The notes under the pieces are model-generated. The model saw nothing but the letters and a program-made list of their open reading frames with translations. It was not told where the DNA came from and did no database searches. The position numbers were made by a program, and so were the translations under genes. From Mytilus edulis (taxonomy: Eukaryota > Mollusca > Bivalvia > Mytilida > Mytilidae), in the NCBI RefSeq assembly GCF_963676685.1, contig NC_092354.1, forward strand, positions 38,162,193 through 38,226,192: 64,000 nucleotides of DNA, read 5' to 3'. Of this stretch, positions 22,223 through 33,397 are shown in pieces (position 1 is the first letter of the stretch; each line of letters opens with the position of its first letter).

Positions 22223-23326
22223 GTGGTTCTCTAAAGAACACATATGTATGTACGTCCCATTGGGTCCAATCTTAAACTAAGTCACCGGCTTGGGCCATGT
22301 TGTATTTTGAATTTGTGTCACATCTACAACTATTGGTTAACACTTCATAAGGAACATTCGTGCAATGTTTGGTTTCATGCCATCATTGGTTTCCTAAGGG
22401 AGGTCCAAAATGTTAAAGATAACGACGACGACAACGACGGACGTCAAGTGATGAAAAAGCTCATTTGGTCCTTTTGGGCCAACTGAGCTAAAAAGCGAAT
22501 CAAATTTTTATAATTTCAACAAATTTTGATGGTTGAATTTTTAATATATATGTTAGTAAGATATCACAAGATCGACATACAATTACGAATCATTTCCGAA
22601 AGTTTCAAAGTCTAAGTGTTTATGACAATAATCTATATAATATGATCACGTTGTATCCGACCATTGATTTGCAATAAGTCTATAATCTACATATCCATTG
22701 TCTTCCATTGATTTCATGTCTGTATTTTCAAAAATTTGAACTACACCAGGTAAGAGTGATTTATAGTTGTATTTCTCTATTAAATTATTGACGTTAGACT
22801 TTAATTTTAGATAATCTAATTTCGAAATGGTAAAATAATATTAGCAGTACCAATGTTTCTGCACCAGATTCTTATTTCGACTGTGAATGTATCTTCAGGG
22901 ATGCTCGAGGCCAAACTATCTCGAAATCTAAAGTTTAAAAGGCAAAGATCGAAAATACTATTTACGCGATTTTAAAGTACTAATTTTCTTCCGATGTTTA
23001 GTTTCGATTAATATGTATTCATATATCATTTAAATTTGTAAATATAAGTAACTTTGATGATTCATATATTTAAGTTAAGCATCTGTATCGTTTTACCTCA
23101 TAGGGTGGAGATACATTGTTACCGAGACAAGTCTTCTAATAGGCCAAGTGTCCTTTATTGTATGAGGGATGCAGACGCTTCTATCACAGAACTAAATATT
23201 ATATTTATTGTTAATTTATTCTCGTCCTAAACTTGTGATATTTTCTAGCTTGTACACCTTTTCTTTCCAAACATCCAATCATCTCTAGTCCATAGATTTA
23301 TTTTTCTATAACAAATACTCTAATTT
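22223..23326. other. No gene seen
   Basis: No credible coding frame. Around 23130-23275 there may be a badly decayed SINE (a phrase like TTCTCGTCCTAAACTTGTGA), but it is too diverged to be sure. An 80-codon frame at 22244-22486 has no recognisable content. Confidence 0.4.
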
Positions 23327-25268
23327 TTATACGACCGCAAAAATTGAAAATAATTTGGTAGTATATTGGTATTACGTTGGCGTCGTCGTCGTCCGAAGAC
23401 TTTTGGTTTTCGTACTATAACTTTAGTTTAAGTAAATATAAATATATGAAATTTAAACACAAAGTTAATGACCACTAAAGGAAGGTTATGATTGCTTTTG
23501 GAAGTTTTGGTCCCAACTGTTTAGGAATTAGGGGCCAAAAAGGGCCCAAATAAGCATTTTCTTGGTTTTCGCACTATGACTTTAGTTTAAGTGAATAAAA
23601 ATCTATGACATTTTGACACAAGGTTTATGATCACAAAAGGAAGGTTGGGATTGATTTTGGGAGTTTTGGTTTCAACATTTAAGGAATAAGGGGCCAAAAA
23701 AGGGCCCAAGTAAGCATTTTCTTGGTTTTCGCACACTAATTTAGTACAAGTAATTAGAAATCAATGAAATTTAAACACAAGGTTTATGAACACAAAAGGA
23801 AAGTTGGGATTGATTTTGGGAGTTGAGATCCCAACAGTTTAGGTATTAGGGGCCACAAAGGGGCCCACATAAGCATTTTACTTGGTTTTCGCACCATAAC
23901 TTTAGTATAAGTAAATAGAAATCTATGAAATTTAACCACAAGGTTTATGACCATAAAAGGAAGGTTTGGATTGATTTTGGGAGTTTTGGTCCCAACAGTA
24001 TAGGAATAAGGGACCCAAAGGGCAAAAATTAAACTTTGTTTGATTTCATCAAAAATTTGAATAATTGGGGTTTTATGATATGCCGAATCTTACTGCGTAT
24101 GTAGATTCTTAAATTTTGGTCCTGTTTTCAAATTGGTCTACATTAAGGTCCAAAGGGTCCAAAATTAAACTTAGTTTGATTTTAATGATTTTAACAATAA
24201 TTGAATCCTTGGGGTTCTTTGATATGCTGAATCTAAAAATGTACTTAGGTTTTTGATTATTGGCCCAGTTTTCAAGTTGGTCCAAATCGGGGTCCAAACT
24301 TAAACTTTGTTTGATTTCATCAAAAATTAAATAATTGGGGTTCTTTGATACGCCAAATCTAACTGTGTATGTAGATTCTTTATCTTTGGTCCCGTTTTCA
24401 AATTGGTCTACATTCAAGTCCATAGGGTCCAAAATTAAACTAAGGTAGATTTTAACAAAAATTGAATTGTTGGGCTTCTTTGATATGCTGAATCTAAACA
24501 TGTACTTAGATTTTTTATTATGGGCCCAGTTTTCAAGTTGGTCCAAATCAGGATCCAAAATTATTACATTAAGTATTGTGCAATAGCAAGAAATTTTCAA
24601 TTGCACAGTATTGCGCAAAAGCGAGAAATCTTCAATTGCACAGTATTGTGCAATAGCAAGTATTTTCAATTGCACAGTATTGCGCAATAGCAAGAAATAT
24701 CTAAGTGAACAATATTGTGCAATAGCAAGAAATTTTCAATTGGAGTTATCTTTCTTTTTCCAAAATAGTAGTTGAATCAACTTAAATCATTGTTTTATAC
24801 AATATACAATCTTTATTCACTATTACTACCAACTGATAAATTAAAACAATCTTTACCCTTCAGTGATAACAAGCCCTTTTTTTACATTTTGATATTTTAT
24901 GATGTATTTAAATGAGTAGTTATTGTTGCAAACTCCATTAGAAATTTGAGATCAGTTTTGGAATAAGGGAAAGGGGGATGTGAAAAAAATGGGGGGGAGG
25001 GCGGGGGGATTCAATTTTTCTCATTTTAGATTTCATAAATAAAAGGAAAATGTCTTCAAACATTTTTTTGAGAGGATTAATAGTCAACAGCATAGTGAAT
25101 TGCTCAAAGGCAAAAACACATTTTAAGTTTATTAGACCACATTCATTCTGTGTCAGAAACCTATGCTGTGTCAAATATTTAATCACAATCCAAATTTAGA
25201 CCTGAATCCAGCTTGAATGTTGTGTCCATACTTGCCCCAACCGTTCAGGGTTCAACCTTTGCGGTCGT
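23327..25268 (+). mobile_element. Element with ATACGACCGCAAA inverted ends, 1.9 kb, internally repetitive
   Basis: The left end ATACGACCGCAAA is matched by the right end TTTGCGGTCGTAT. Inside are about four copies of a roughly 145-bp subrepeat (23400-24010; phrase AAAGGAAGGTTGGGATTGAT), then alternating roughly 120-bp subrepeats (24010-24560; phrases AAACTTTGTTTGATTT and CAAATTGGTCTACATT), then five roughly 38-bp units (24574-24741; GTGCAATAGCAAGAAATTTT). There is no transposase. The 194-codon antisense frame at 24109-24693 follows the repeats. The right end lies about 220 bases before the Toll-like receptor ATG. Confidence 0.75.
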
Positions 25269-25458
25269 ATTAAGCTGCGCCCTGCGGAGCATCTGGTTTG
25301 AAAAGCCATCCTTGAAAATTGTACATACCATTGGTGAACTTTTGTAATACACATTTTAATGCATAAATGCCTCAGGTGCAGGATGTGTTGATTACCTATA
25401 TGGACTTTTGCTGTTGTCTGCCTATTGGGTGGGTCATTTTTTTATGACATGATATCAT

Positions 25459-25471
25459 TTATTTCTTTCAG
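25459..25471 (+). promoter_or_regulatory. Splice acceptor upstream of the Toll-like receptor CDS
   Basis: The pyrimidine-rich tract TTATTTCTTTCAG ends 15 bases before the ATG at 25487. It suggests that the 5' UTR is spliced and the promoter lies on an upstream exon, as is common for invertebrate TLR genes with a single coding exon. Confidence 0.5.
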
Positions 25472-25486
25472 AATTCCACACGGAAC

Positions 25487-27646
25487 ATGATGGCTTCAAA
25501 AATTACTTTCACACATTTTGCAATTGTTCTTGGTATTTGCCAGAATGTTGTCCTGGCAATCTCGTTACCATGTGATTTCAATGAAAAATGTCGCTGCACC
25601 AGTATAACACAAGATGCTAAAATCGGTAGAGGGAACATTCTAAATGTCGATTGTTCAAATAGAAAATTGAAGGATATACCAGATTTACCATCAAATGTGT
25701 TTACTTTGAGTTTAAAAAAGAACAATATTAAACGGATAAAAGATTACCAGTTTATTCTTTTAAGAGATCTCTCTGAATTGGATATATCGTATAATAAAAT
25801 CACACGTCTAAATATATTCTCTTTCAACGGATTGTCGAATCTTCTAATCTTGAATCTGAACAATAATCCCTTAATGTACACTAAAAACGAAATTCCAAAT
25901 GAAGTTTTTAAATCGTTGATTTCCCTGAAACATATATGTATTAGACATACCTCTCAAATTGGTAGTTCATTACCAGAAGTAGCGCTATCAAACTTGAAAT
26001 TGCTCGAATCATTAGAAATAGATATTCCGTTATCAATAACGCCACACACAGTGATTTTCGGGAAACGTTTAGACTCTTTAGTCCATCTTGAAACCCTTAA
26101 AGTTGGCCAATGTCTATTTTTTGCGATAAAAAACGACACTTTCTTTCATCTGGTTCATCTGAAGAACATATACATTGACATATTGTGTATGTTTTCAATT
26201 CTGCCTGGAGCACACTATAGTTTAAAAAAACTGCACAAAATAGAAATGCATTTTTTCCAAAATAATAATAATTTTCCAATTCGTGATGCAATTAAGGAAT
26301 TAATTCTGACACCTGTCCAGGCAATTGTTTTTAGGAAGACCTGTTCGCATGGAAGAGAAGATCCAGTATACATGTGGACCACACTGGCATTGGGTTTAAA
26401 CAGTTCGTCAGTAAAATATTTAGAACTTACAGATAACAACCCAGTCTGTCTTTTTCCAGTATCAAAATGGTACCCAGCTCCGCCATCTTTACTAACATTG
26501 AAACTGCCAAGTAATAAACTTGACCGGTTCGCATTGGAATTGTCAAATATACAGAAACTAATATTACGAGACAACAACCTTGGGAATTTTCTCCGTTTTA
26601 AATCTGTTAACAAACGGACGGAACGCAATTCCAAACTAGAATATGTTGATATATCTCAGAATAATATTTACGCATTGATATCCTCTATATTCCAGGGACA
26701 GGCAGAACTAAGATATATCAATTTAAGTCACAATCATTTACAAGAAGTTTCATTTGACGTGTCACAGTCAAATAGTTTAAGTTTATTAGATTTAACCAAC
26801 AATTCAATCTCAGCTTTTGATCAGAATTCAATGAGAATGTTTGATAATATTTCTCTAACTTCTAACCTTACGATTTATTTATTGAATAACTCATTACAAT
26901 GCACATGCAAAACATTGATATTTTGGAAATGGATAGTCGGAACTCGTGTAAATGTATTCTTTGATCGTCGATGTTTGTCTGAAGATGGAACTGTCATACA
27001 ATTCATTTCTACAAAAAAAAGAATTCAGGAGTTGGAAAAAGAGTGCATATCATATGTTATTTTCATCATCATATCATCAATCGTTCTGGTGGCTACTCTG
27101 ATTTGTATCGCTGTTGCCGTTGTCCATAAATACAGATGGAAACTTCGATATATGTTTTATCTTGCTAAAAGCAAACATCGTAGACACGAGGCAAGCACTG
27201 ATTCTAAAAATTATGCGTATGATGCTTTTATTTCTTACTGTGAACATGACCATTCGTTTGTCATAAATGATTGCATTCAGAATTTAGAAATGGAAAGAAA
27301 CTTCAAACTTTGTTTACATCAACGCGACTTTTTACCAGGAGAAGAAATAACGACTAATATAACAAATGCAATACATGAAAGTAGAAAGACTATATGCATT
27401 GTATCAAAACAATTTTTCGGATCTTATTATTGTATGTTTGAGTTTAATATGGCCCGAATGGAAAGCATTTATTCAAGGGATAAAAGGAACATTATTTTTC
27501 TGATATTTCTAGAGCAAATTCTACCTCACAATATGCCTCTGATGTTGTTGGAACTTGTACAAAAAGACTCGTATATTGAATATCCAAATGACGAACAAGG
27601 GAATGTTGTATTCTGGGAGAAAATAGACGAAGCATTGCGTCAATGA
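25487..27646 (+). CDS. Toll-like receptor, single-cysteine-cluster type, 719 aa
   Basis: A type I membrane receptor that senses microbial or endogenous ligands through leucine-rich repeats and signals through a cytoplasmic TIR domain. Visible parts: signal peptide 1-24 (hydrophobic VVLAIS end); N-terminal cysteine cap C29-C56; LRRs across about 65-465 (clear LxxLxLxxN units near 71-130, 335-365 and 383-440); one LRRCT with CTC at 472-474, C496 and C520; transmembrane helix about 523-547; TIR 577-719 with box 1 YDAFISY (578-584), box 2 RDFLPGEEI (613-621) and box 3 FW (709-710). The box 2 proline of signalling TLRs is present. The ectodomain is short, as in vertebrate-like sccTLRs. The frame is intact, with ATGATG at the start. 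The ligand is unknown. Confidence 0.95.
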   Translation: MMASKITFTHFAIVLGICQNVVLAISLPCDFNEKCRCTSITQDAKIGRGNILNVDCSNRKLKDIPDLPSNVFTLSLKKNNIKRIKDYQFILLRDLSELDISYNKITRLNIFSFNGLSNLLILNLNNNPLMYTKNEIPNEVFKSLISLKHICIRHTSQIGSSLPEVALSNLKLLESLEIDIPLSITPHTVIFGKRLDSLVHLETLKVGQCLFFAIKNDTFFHLVHLKNIYIDILCMFSILPGAHYSLKKLHKIEMHFFQNNNNFPIRDAIKELILTPVQAIVFRKTCSHGREDPVYMWTTLALGLNSSSVKYLELTDNNPVCLFPVSKWYPAPPSLLTLKLPSNKLDRFALELSNIQKLILRDNNLGNFLRFKSVNKRTERNSKLEYVDISQNNIYALISSIFQGQAELRYINLSHNHLQEVSFDVSQSNSLSLLDLTNNSISAFDQNSMRMFDNISLTSNLTIYLLNNSLQCTCKTLIFWKWIVGTRVNVFFDRRCLSEDGTVIQFISTKKRIQELEKECISYVIFIIISSIVLVATLICIAVAVVHKYRWKLRYMFYLAKSKHRRHEASTDSKNYAYDAFISYCEHDHSFVINDCIQNLEMERNFKLCLHQRDFLPGEEITTNITNAIHESRKTICIVSKQFFGSYYCMFEFNMARMESIYSRDKRNIIFLIFLEQILPHNMPLMLLELVQKDSYIEYPNDEQGNVVFWEKIDEALRQ

Positions 27647-28311
27647 ACATTCATAGCAAAATACACATGAACAAAGACTTAGCAGTATTAGATACATTTT
27701 TTAATCGTTCAAAGTATATTTTTTTAAGCACCTGTCAATTGACTTTTTTGAAAAAGACGTGTCTGTTTAATTCATGTGTAATATGATGATTTATCTGTAA
27801 TCCTTGAGCATCTGATTAATAGTTACTTTATGATTTCTTATGTCAAAAAAAAACCAGAAGATATTTTACAAAAGTTCAAAAAGATAAGTTTCACACTTAC
27901 TGAGAGGAAAAGTTACATTACTTTTAATACTGTTTCATAAAGTTCTTTAATATATGTTGACTATTGCAAAGGCTCTGTCAAATTAATATTCTGTATAGCT
28001 TCACATTGCCTAAATATTTCTCCTTCATGTATATGATAAAGTGTATGTAAAATGGCTTTTTCAATATCACACATTGTGGCAACCCTCTACTGTCTCAGGT
28101 CAAGGAGGATAATTGTGACATTGAAAAGTCCTTAAGAAACTCATTTCACGAAGAACACTTATAATAACGTAACTTGTTTTGTAGAAGGATTTTGCTTATT
28201 TACCATTGTCATTTAAAATGATAAAGTTAACATTTAAAAAAAAAATTGTGAAACATATTAGACTATTCGATTTTGTTGTATTAATTCAACAATTCAATCT
28301 CAATATAATTC
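27647..28311 (+). other. Probable 3' UTR of the receptor and spacer
   Basis: Non-coding AT-rich sequence directly after the receptor stop. No clear AATAAA close to the stop was picked out, so the end of the transcript is undefined. Confidence 0.4.
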
Positions 28312-28505
28312 TAATAGTTTTTGTCATGTTATTTTATTGATAATTTGTATTTGTAAATACATATTTTCGCTTAAAACTCAAGTTGTAGTAAATTAAAGAA
28401 AAATGTGTCTATTTTTAGAAAAAAAAGTGTTCTTTTATACTACAAGTTTTCGTCGCCATATAACTAGTTTGTACTAATGCGGTGTATATCAATTACACAT
28501 CAATT
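28312..28505 (+). repeat. Diverged LINE 3' tail
   Basis: Similar in order to the tails at 22010 and 31098: a GATAATTTGTATTTGTAAATA stretch, then TCGCCATATAACTAGTTTGT and ACTAATGCGGTGTA. The CAAT tail has decayed to ATCAATTACACATCAATTGG. It is older than the other two copies. Confidence 0.55.
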
Positions 28506-29337
28506 GGTGATGTTTTGAAAATGACAGCTTTACGAAAGACAAATAAATATTCCTGTACACTTTGAACATATGATTTCTTATTACTTATTATGTAACAATA
28601 GTTTTATTCTATAATTCAGTTTGGTTAGATTTTCTATAACAAAGCTCAGAGCAAGCATAACACTACATGTTTTGTCTTGCAGGTTGACACCTAAGTCCTG
28701 TAATATATATTATATCAAGACGTATATTTTGTAAGGAAGATTTTCGTTTATGACTAGACACATTTTACATTGTTTGCATCTATTTATAGATTTTGACATT
28801 GCCATCAACATAAACATGAGAAAGTGAACATGCCGATATTTTTAATTCATAATGTTGTTATTGAAATTAATATCATTAAAACTGTCTGTGCTTTAAAAAA
28901 GTGTCACCTGGCCATTATTGAATTTTTTTCGTATGATAAACACCAACGTAATGTAAACTAAATTTAAAGACGCTGTGTTATTTACACACGTGTCGAGGTG
29001 GGTGCTTCCTAACCTTCCAGACACAAGAAACATTTACGTGGATTTCGTGTTGCTAAGTAAATAACTTCATGATGAAAGATTGTTTTCACGATTATTATAT
29101 ATGTTTGTCAATTTCAAATAGTAAAGTAGTCGATTATACAAGAAAGTGTTGCTGCGAGTCGAGCACGGTGGAGCATGGTGTCCAAAAACCTTTATTCGTG
29201 TTTAATACTTTTTAATGAATTACTTGGTCATCTGTAAAATCTATAAAACTTTAATTATTCCTCACATATTGATTAACATGACAAACTGGTGATGCGACGT
29301 CATTGGTATGTTGTGGATGTTATGGACTTTAATGTGT
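28506..29337. other. No gene seen
   Basis: AT-rich spacer without recognisable coding sequence or repeat structure. Confidence 0.4.
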
Positions 29338-29568
29338 TCACAACAACTCTTTGAGGGGTGTTAGTGGCCTGTTGTGAGACAAAATGTATGTCCCTATTTA
29401 ATATACCCTCATTTGTCAGTGGAAGTTCAATTTGTCCCGACCTTCATCCCGGATGGACACTATTACAAGATCTTCTTTTTCTATTATATTTTAACTTGTT
29501 CTCGTCCTGAAAATGCATGCAATATTTGTCTTTTGACGTTAGGTAACCAACTATCAATCAAACAATCT
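29338..29568 (+). mobile_element. SINE copy, 5'-truncated and diverged
   Basis: Shares CAACAACTCTTTGAGGGG, AATATACCCTCATTTG, TTGTTCTCGTCCTGAAAATG and a GACGTTAGGTAACCAAC-type tail with the copies at 5155 and 16382. The head is missing. Confidence 0.75.
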
Positions 29569-30041
29569 ATATAGTGTTTTTATTCGGTGTTGGTATAATT
29601 GTATTCTTTCGATTTTTCGGATCTGTTTTAGCAATAGGGTTGCAAAATTCTCTCGACTTATGAGTTTGAAATGTACGCTAGGTATCATATGAATTCTTTT
29701 AAAATGTGAATTTTGAAAATTAAATACTCATATAATTAAGATTACTGAAGTGTTACCAGGAAGAACAATATATATTTTCCCGCTTAAAGGAAGTAAATGT
29801 ACTTTGAAATACTTTGGGAAAGTTAATAATAACGGATTGAATATCTAAAGTCCGTGCATTTAAAACGATAACTAATTGAAGTATTGATATTATTTAAAAA
29901 GGTGTTAACTCTGATAAAAAAAGCTGTACAATTCCTTTTGTATATCTTTCACTACAAACTTTTGTATCAGTTTCTGCAATTGTAATCAGGGATTACGTTT
30001 ATAAGTCAAATAAGTTATTTATAGAACTTTTCTATACAGGC
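29569..30041. other. No feature seen
   Basis: AT-rich spacer with no coding or repeat signal recognised. Confidence 0.4.
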
Positions 30042-30350
30042 TTAGGTGAACCGATATTTAAATGTTTCGAACATGTAGATTAGGTAGCAACACACAGTGG
30101 GAAAAAAATCAGGCGAAATATACCAACAATATGACATAACAAAGACGACTACAGTTTGCAACGCCATGAACAAACAGAAAAATAAAAGCTTACATAATAC
30201 AATATACAAAATAAAGATTAAGCAACATGAGTCTAACAAAAAACAGTCGGTGGTCTCGGGTATTCTGAAAGGGTAAGCAGATCCAGCTTCATAGGCTGTA
30301 CCATCAAGTTGGTCATGTTAGTACACATTCATACATGCTACTCGGGGGTG
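30042..30350 (-). repeat. 3' part of a Penelope-like element, minus orientation
   Basis: Shares ACGCCATGAACAAACAGAAA and GAAAGGGTAAGCAGATCC, in the same order, with 34745-34985. The inverted form lies downstream of the reverse transcriptase relic at 56126-57212. The 65-codon frame at 30042-30239 is incidental. Confidence 0.55.
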
Positions 30351-30511
30351 ATTCAGTATTTCAAAAATGATATCTAGACGTTTTCTTTATTTTTAAGAAC
30401 TTCTGGTTACTTAAATGTAGCACTATTAGCTACGAGATATATTAAAACATTTTTTTTGGTTATGAAATAATTTTGGATGTACCACGTCTTCTTATTGACT
30501 AAGACACAATT

Positions 30512-31306
30512 GTGTCACGTAACCATGACGTCACCGACATCTTTTATGATTTAATTGCCTTTAAAAATGAAATAATGTTTCTATGGGTGCCGAGTCATGT
30601 TGGAATCCTTGGAAACACAGCTGTAGACCTTGAGGCAAAGAATGCCCTGGGTGATCGTTTATCTAACTGTGATATACAATATACCGATATAAATCTAATA
30701 TTAGAGAATATGTTTTTAATATATTGAAAAATGAATGGAGTAAAAAATATGATAATTAATAACATGAATTTTAACCTAATTTAGGTAAACCTTTAATAAT
30801 TTTATGTGCAGAAAAGATCAGTATGTTATTTCTAGATGTCATATTGGTCATACTAGAATAACACAAGAATATCTTTTAAAAAATGAAGTAGAACCACAAT
30901 GTATACCTTAAAATTCCAAGTATACTATTAAACCTGTTTTAATTAATTGTATTGACTTTGCTGATATTCGTAGGAAGCATTTCAAAGTCAATAATATGTA
31001 TGATTTATTTAATAATGTTCCATTTTCAAATATTGTTTCATTCTAAAAAGAAGTTGGAATATCGTATAAAATATAAACATGTTATTATAGTTAAAACTAT
31101 TTTAATTTGTATCACGTTATCTTTCTGTTCATTTTTATTTTTTAATAATCAAATTGCTTTAATCTAGAATTTTAGTTTACTGAAGGACCTTTTGTCTGAT
31201 TTGAAGAATATGCTTTACATTGTAATACAATATTAGAATTAGCTCTCGCCGCGATATAACCTTGTTGGACTAATGCGGCGTAAAGCAACCAACAATCAAT
31301 CAATTA
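30512..31306 (+). pseudogene. 3' end of an RNase H-type LINE (I/Jockey-like)
   Basis: The start encodes IMFLWVPSHVGILGNTAVDLEAKNA, the C-terminal half of the ORF2 RNase H domain. Diverged coding-like sequence follows to about 31050. Then comes a 3' UTR that matches 22010-22222 and ends GCGTAAAGCAACCAACAATC plus AATCAATT. The copy is 5'-truncated and carries stops. Its non-poly-A tail is nearly identical to that of the SINEs in this window. Confidence 0.75.
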
Positions 31307-31814
31307 AAAAATGAAATAAAGAATCAAATGATAAGAAATGACTGTTCTATGTTTTCTGTCTATTCGAAATAGGATATAAAATGTAATGAACACTTTGAAA
31401 TGAAACGCTACGTTGGTTATTCAGTGTGAATCACATTTGTAAAGTTATTTCTTCATAACCAGAAAACACTATTACGATTATTCATTAATGAAAGTGTGTA
31501 GCAAAATGATAATTTGATTTTAGCCAGTTTTATTCAATTATGTCAAAATAAGATATTTAGAAACATCGCTGATATTTTTTTTTTCATTTGCAAGTAAAAA
31601 ATGCAACCTCAATGAAACAGTATTCATGTGATCTTCACTGTAACCCTTTAGCTTAATATGGGTCACGCATGAAATAGGCTATTTCAGTTATCAAAAGGAA
31701 ATGAATGTCAATTTTGAAAGTGAAACAAGATTCTAAAACCGGTTAAAAATGATTTAACATATATTTATAACCTATAATATGAAAACAAGCAGACCTATAC
31801 TAATTCAATTGCCC

Positions 31815-31975
31815 ACTATCTCTTTATATATATTTATTCAATTCGGCATGATGTTTGGTGTGAGCAAAAGTTCCGTGTTTAAGGCCGTACCTATAAATGT
31901 TTACTTTTACAAATTGTCTCTTGAATGGAGAGTTTTTCCTTATGCACTCATACCACATCTTCTAATATCTTTTTA
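31815..31975 (+). repeat. Dispersed repeat fragment
   Basis: Phrases GTTTGGTGTGAGCAAAAGTT, TAAGGCCGTACC and CATACCACATCTTC match, with changes, the copy at 39850-40025 and, inverted, those at 32305 and 61425. The 82-codon frame here is not a gene. Confidence 0.6.
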
Positions 31976-32304
31976 TCGGATAAAATCACCGTCAGCAGTG
32001 TTCGGGGGTCTCTTTGATGAAAAGTAAGTTGGCGTCTAAACTAAACTAAAATACCAACGAAATAGTGATACGCATTATCGAACCTAAGCATTGTTCGTTG
32101 TTTATCTTATACTTTTTTCTAATTTGGATTAACGTTTCAGTATGTTATGAATCAAATGATATAAGTTTAGTGAAATAGTGATCATGAACTGGACAACTAA
32201 TGCCTATTTAATGTCCTACATCTTCAGCATTGCAACGGTTATATACACAATCCTTGTGAGTTCAATCCAAGTAATGCAGTATTTTCTTTAAATACATTTG
32301 TATA

Positions 32305-32575
32305 TATAAGAAGATGTAGTATGAGTGTAAATGAGACAACTCTCCATCCAAACAACAATTTATAAAAGTAAACCATTATAGGTCAATGTACGGCCTTCAA
32401 GACGGATCCTTGGCTCACATCGGAAAGCAAGCTATAAAGGGCCCCAAAAATTACTAGTGTAAAAGCTTTCAAACAGGAAAACCAACGGTCATATCTATAT
32501 AAAAACGAGAAACGAGAAACACGTATGAACTACATAAACAGACGACAACTACTGTTCATCAGATTCTTTTAAAGT
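32305..32575 (-). repeat. Dispersed repeat, minus orientation
   Basis: GAGTGTAAATGAGACAACTC, TCAATGTACGGCCTTCAA and GGAAAACCAACGGTCATATC recur at 61425-61690 in the same orientation. The inverted complement lies just upstream at 31815, so the two could form a hairpin in RNA. Confidence 0.65.
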
Positions 32576-33070
32576 ATATTGTTAAATCAGTTACGAAATG
32601 TGATGAACAACAATCAAAATATTGAAATATGCATCAAAACAATTAAGGTATACTAATAAGATTGTAACTTTACTATACATAGCGAGAGAGACGATGATGG
32701 GAAATCGCTTAATGGTTTTCAATATATGTTATATTTTGAAGGCACGTTAACGGCACTAACATTTTGAAAACTCAAGCCTCTTCCTTGATGTTTTATGAAA
32801 CACTATCTAAACATCCAAACCTATTAAAAGTGTTATACAGACGAACGATGCGTTGCGACTAAATGCTTTAATGTCCTATAGACATGTCACGTTGCTTTCG
32901 GAGGTGATTTTTATACAGCAACGGAGATTGGTAAATTCTGAAAGAATATCCAAGGAAACAAACACACCATAAATAAACATGTTGACGTTATATGTTTGCA
33001 CTATTATGTAATAGGATATATATAGCAAATATTCTCTTATTTTACTATCAATATATAAAAATGCCAGGAA

Positions 33071-33089
33071 TGCAATATGTTACGTCAAT
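33071..33089 (+). promoter_or_regulatory. 19-bp block conserved upstream of genes A and B
   Basis: TGCAATATGTTACGTCAAT is identical at 33071-33089 and 43730-43748, at 279 and 264 bases before the two start codons. It contains TTACGTCA, a CRE/ATF-like half-palindrome. It is conserved while the flanks have diverged, so it is a candidate regulatory element of the paralogous pair. Confidence 0.5.
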
Positions 33090-33289
33090 CTAGATTAATC
33101 ATATGTGGAATAATTGGCTTTTAATGTGAGATTTTTTCAGTTAATACTTAAACTGTAATGTATGCGAAATAAACATGCTCATTATCATAAATTTGTTAAA
33201 TCTTGGATGATAGGATTTTCACATTCATTTTGTAATTATTGTTACATAACTTTTCGAAAAATCAACGAAAATCTATAAGCTGTAGACCA

Positions 33290-33296
33290 TATAAAA
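33290..33296 (+). promoter_or_regulatory. TATA box of gene A
   Basis: TATAAAA lies 60 bases before the ATG at 33350, placing a start site near 33320 and giving a very short 5' leader. The corresponding stretch in gene B reads GTAAAAG, so its TATA box is altered. Confidence 0.5.
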
Positions 33297-33349
33297 GTAA
33301 TTACGTTTACTAAATTCTAGAAGCAGAACAATATTTGAAGCTGATCATA

Positions 33350-33397
33350 ATGATGTATATTTGGATATATATAACGACAGGTATATACTATCTTCAA
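33350..33397 (+). CDS. Gene A exon 1: signal peptide
   Basis: Encodes MMYIWIYITTGIYYLQ, a hydrophobic leader, followed by GTAAGT. The ATG at 33350 is chosen because it aligns with the ATG of gene B exon 1; both exons are 48 bases and end in CAA at phase 0. Confidence 0.8.

Noticed and set aside
25468..26634. Several minus-strand frames inside the Toll-like receptor
   Set aside because: They are antisense shadows of an intact 719-codon receptor frame.
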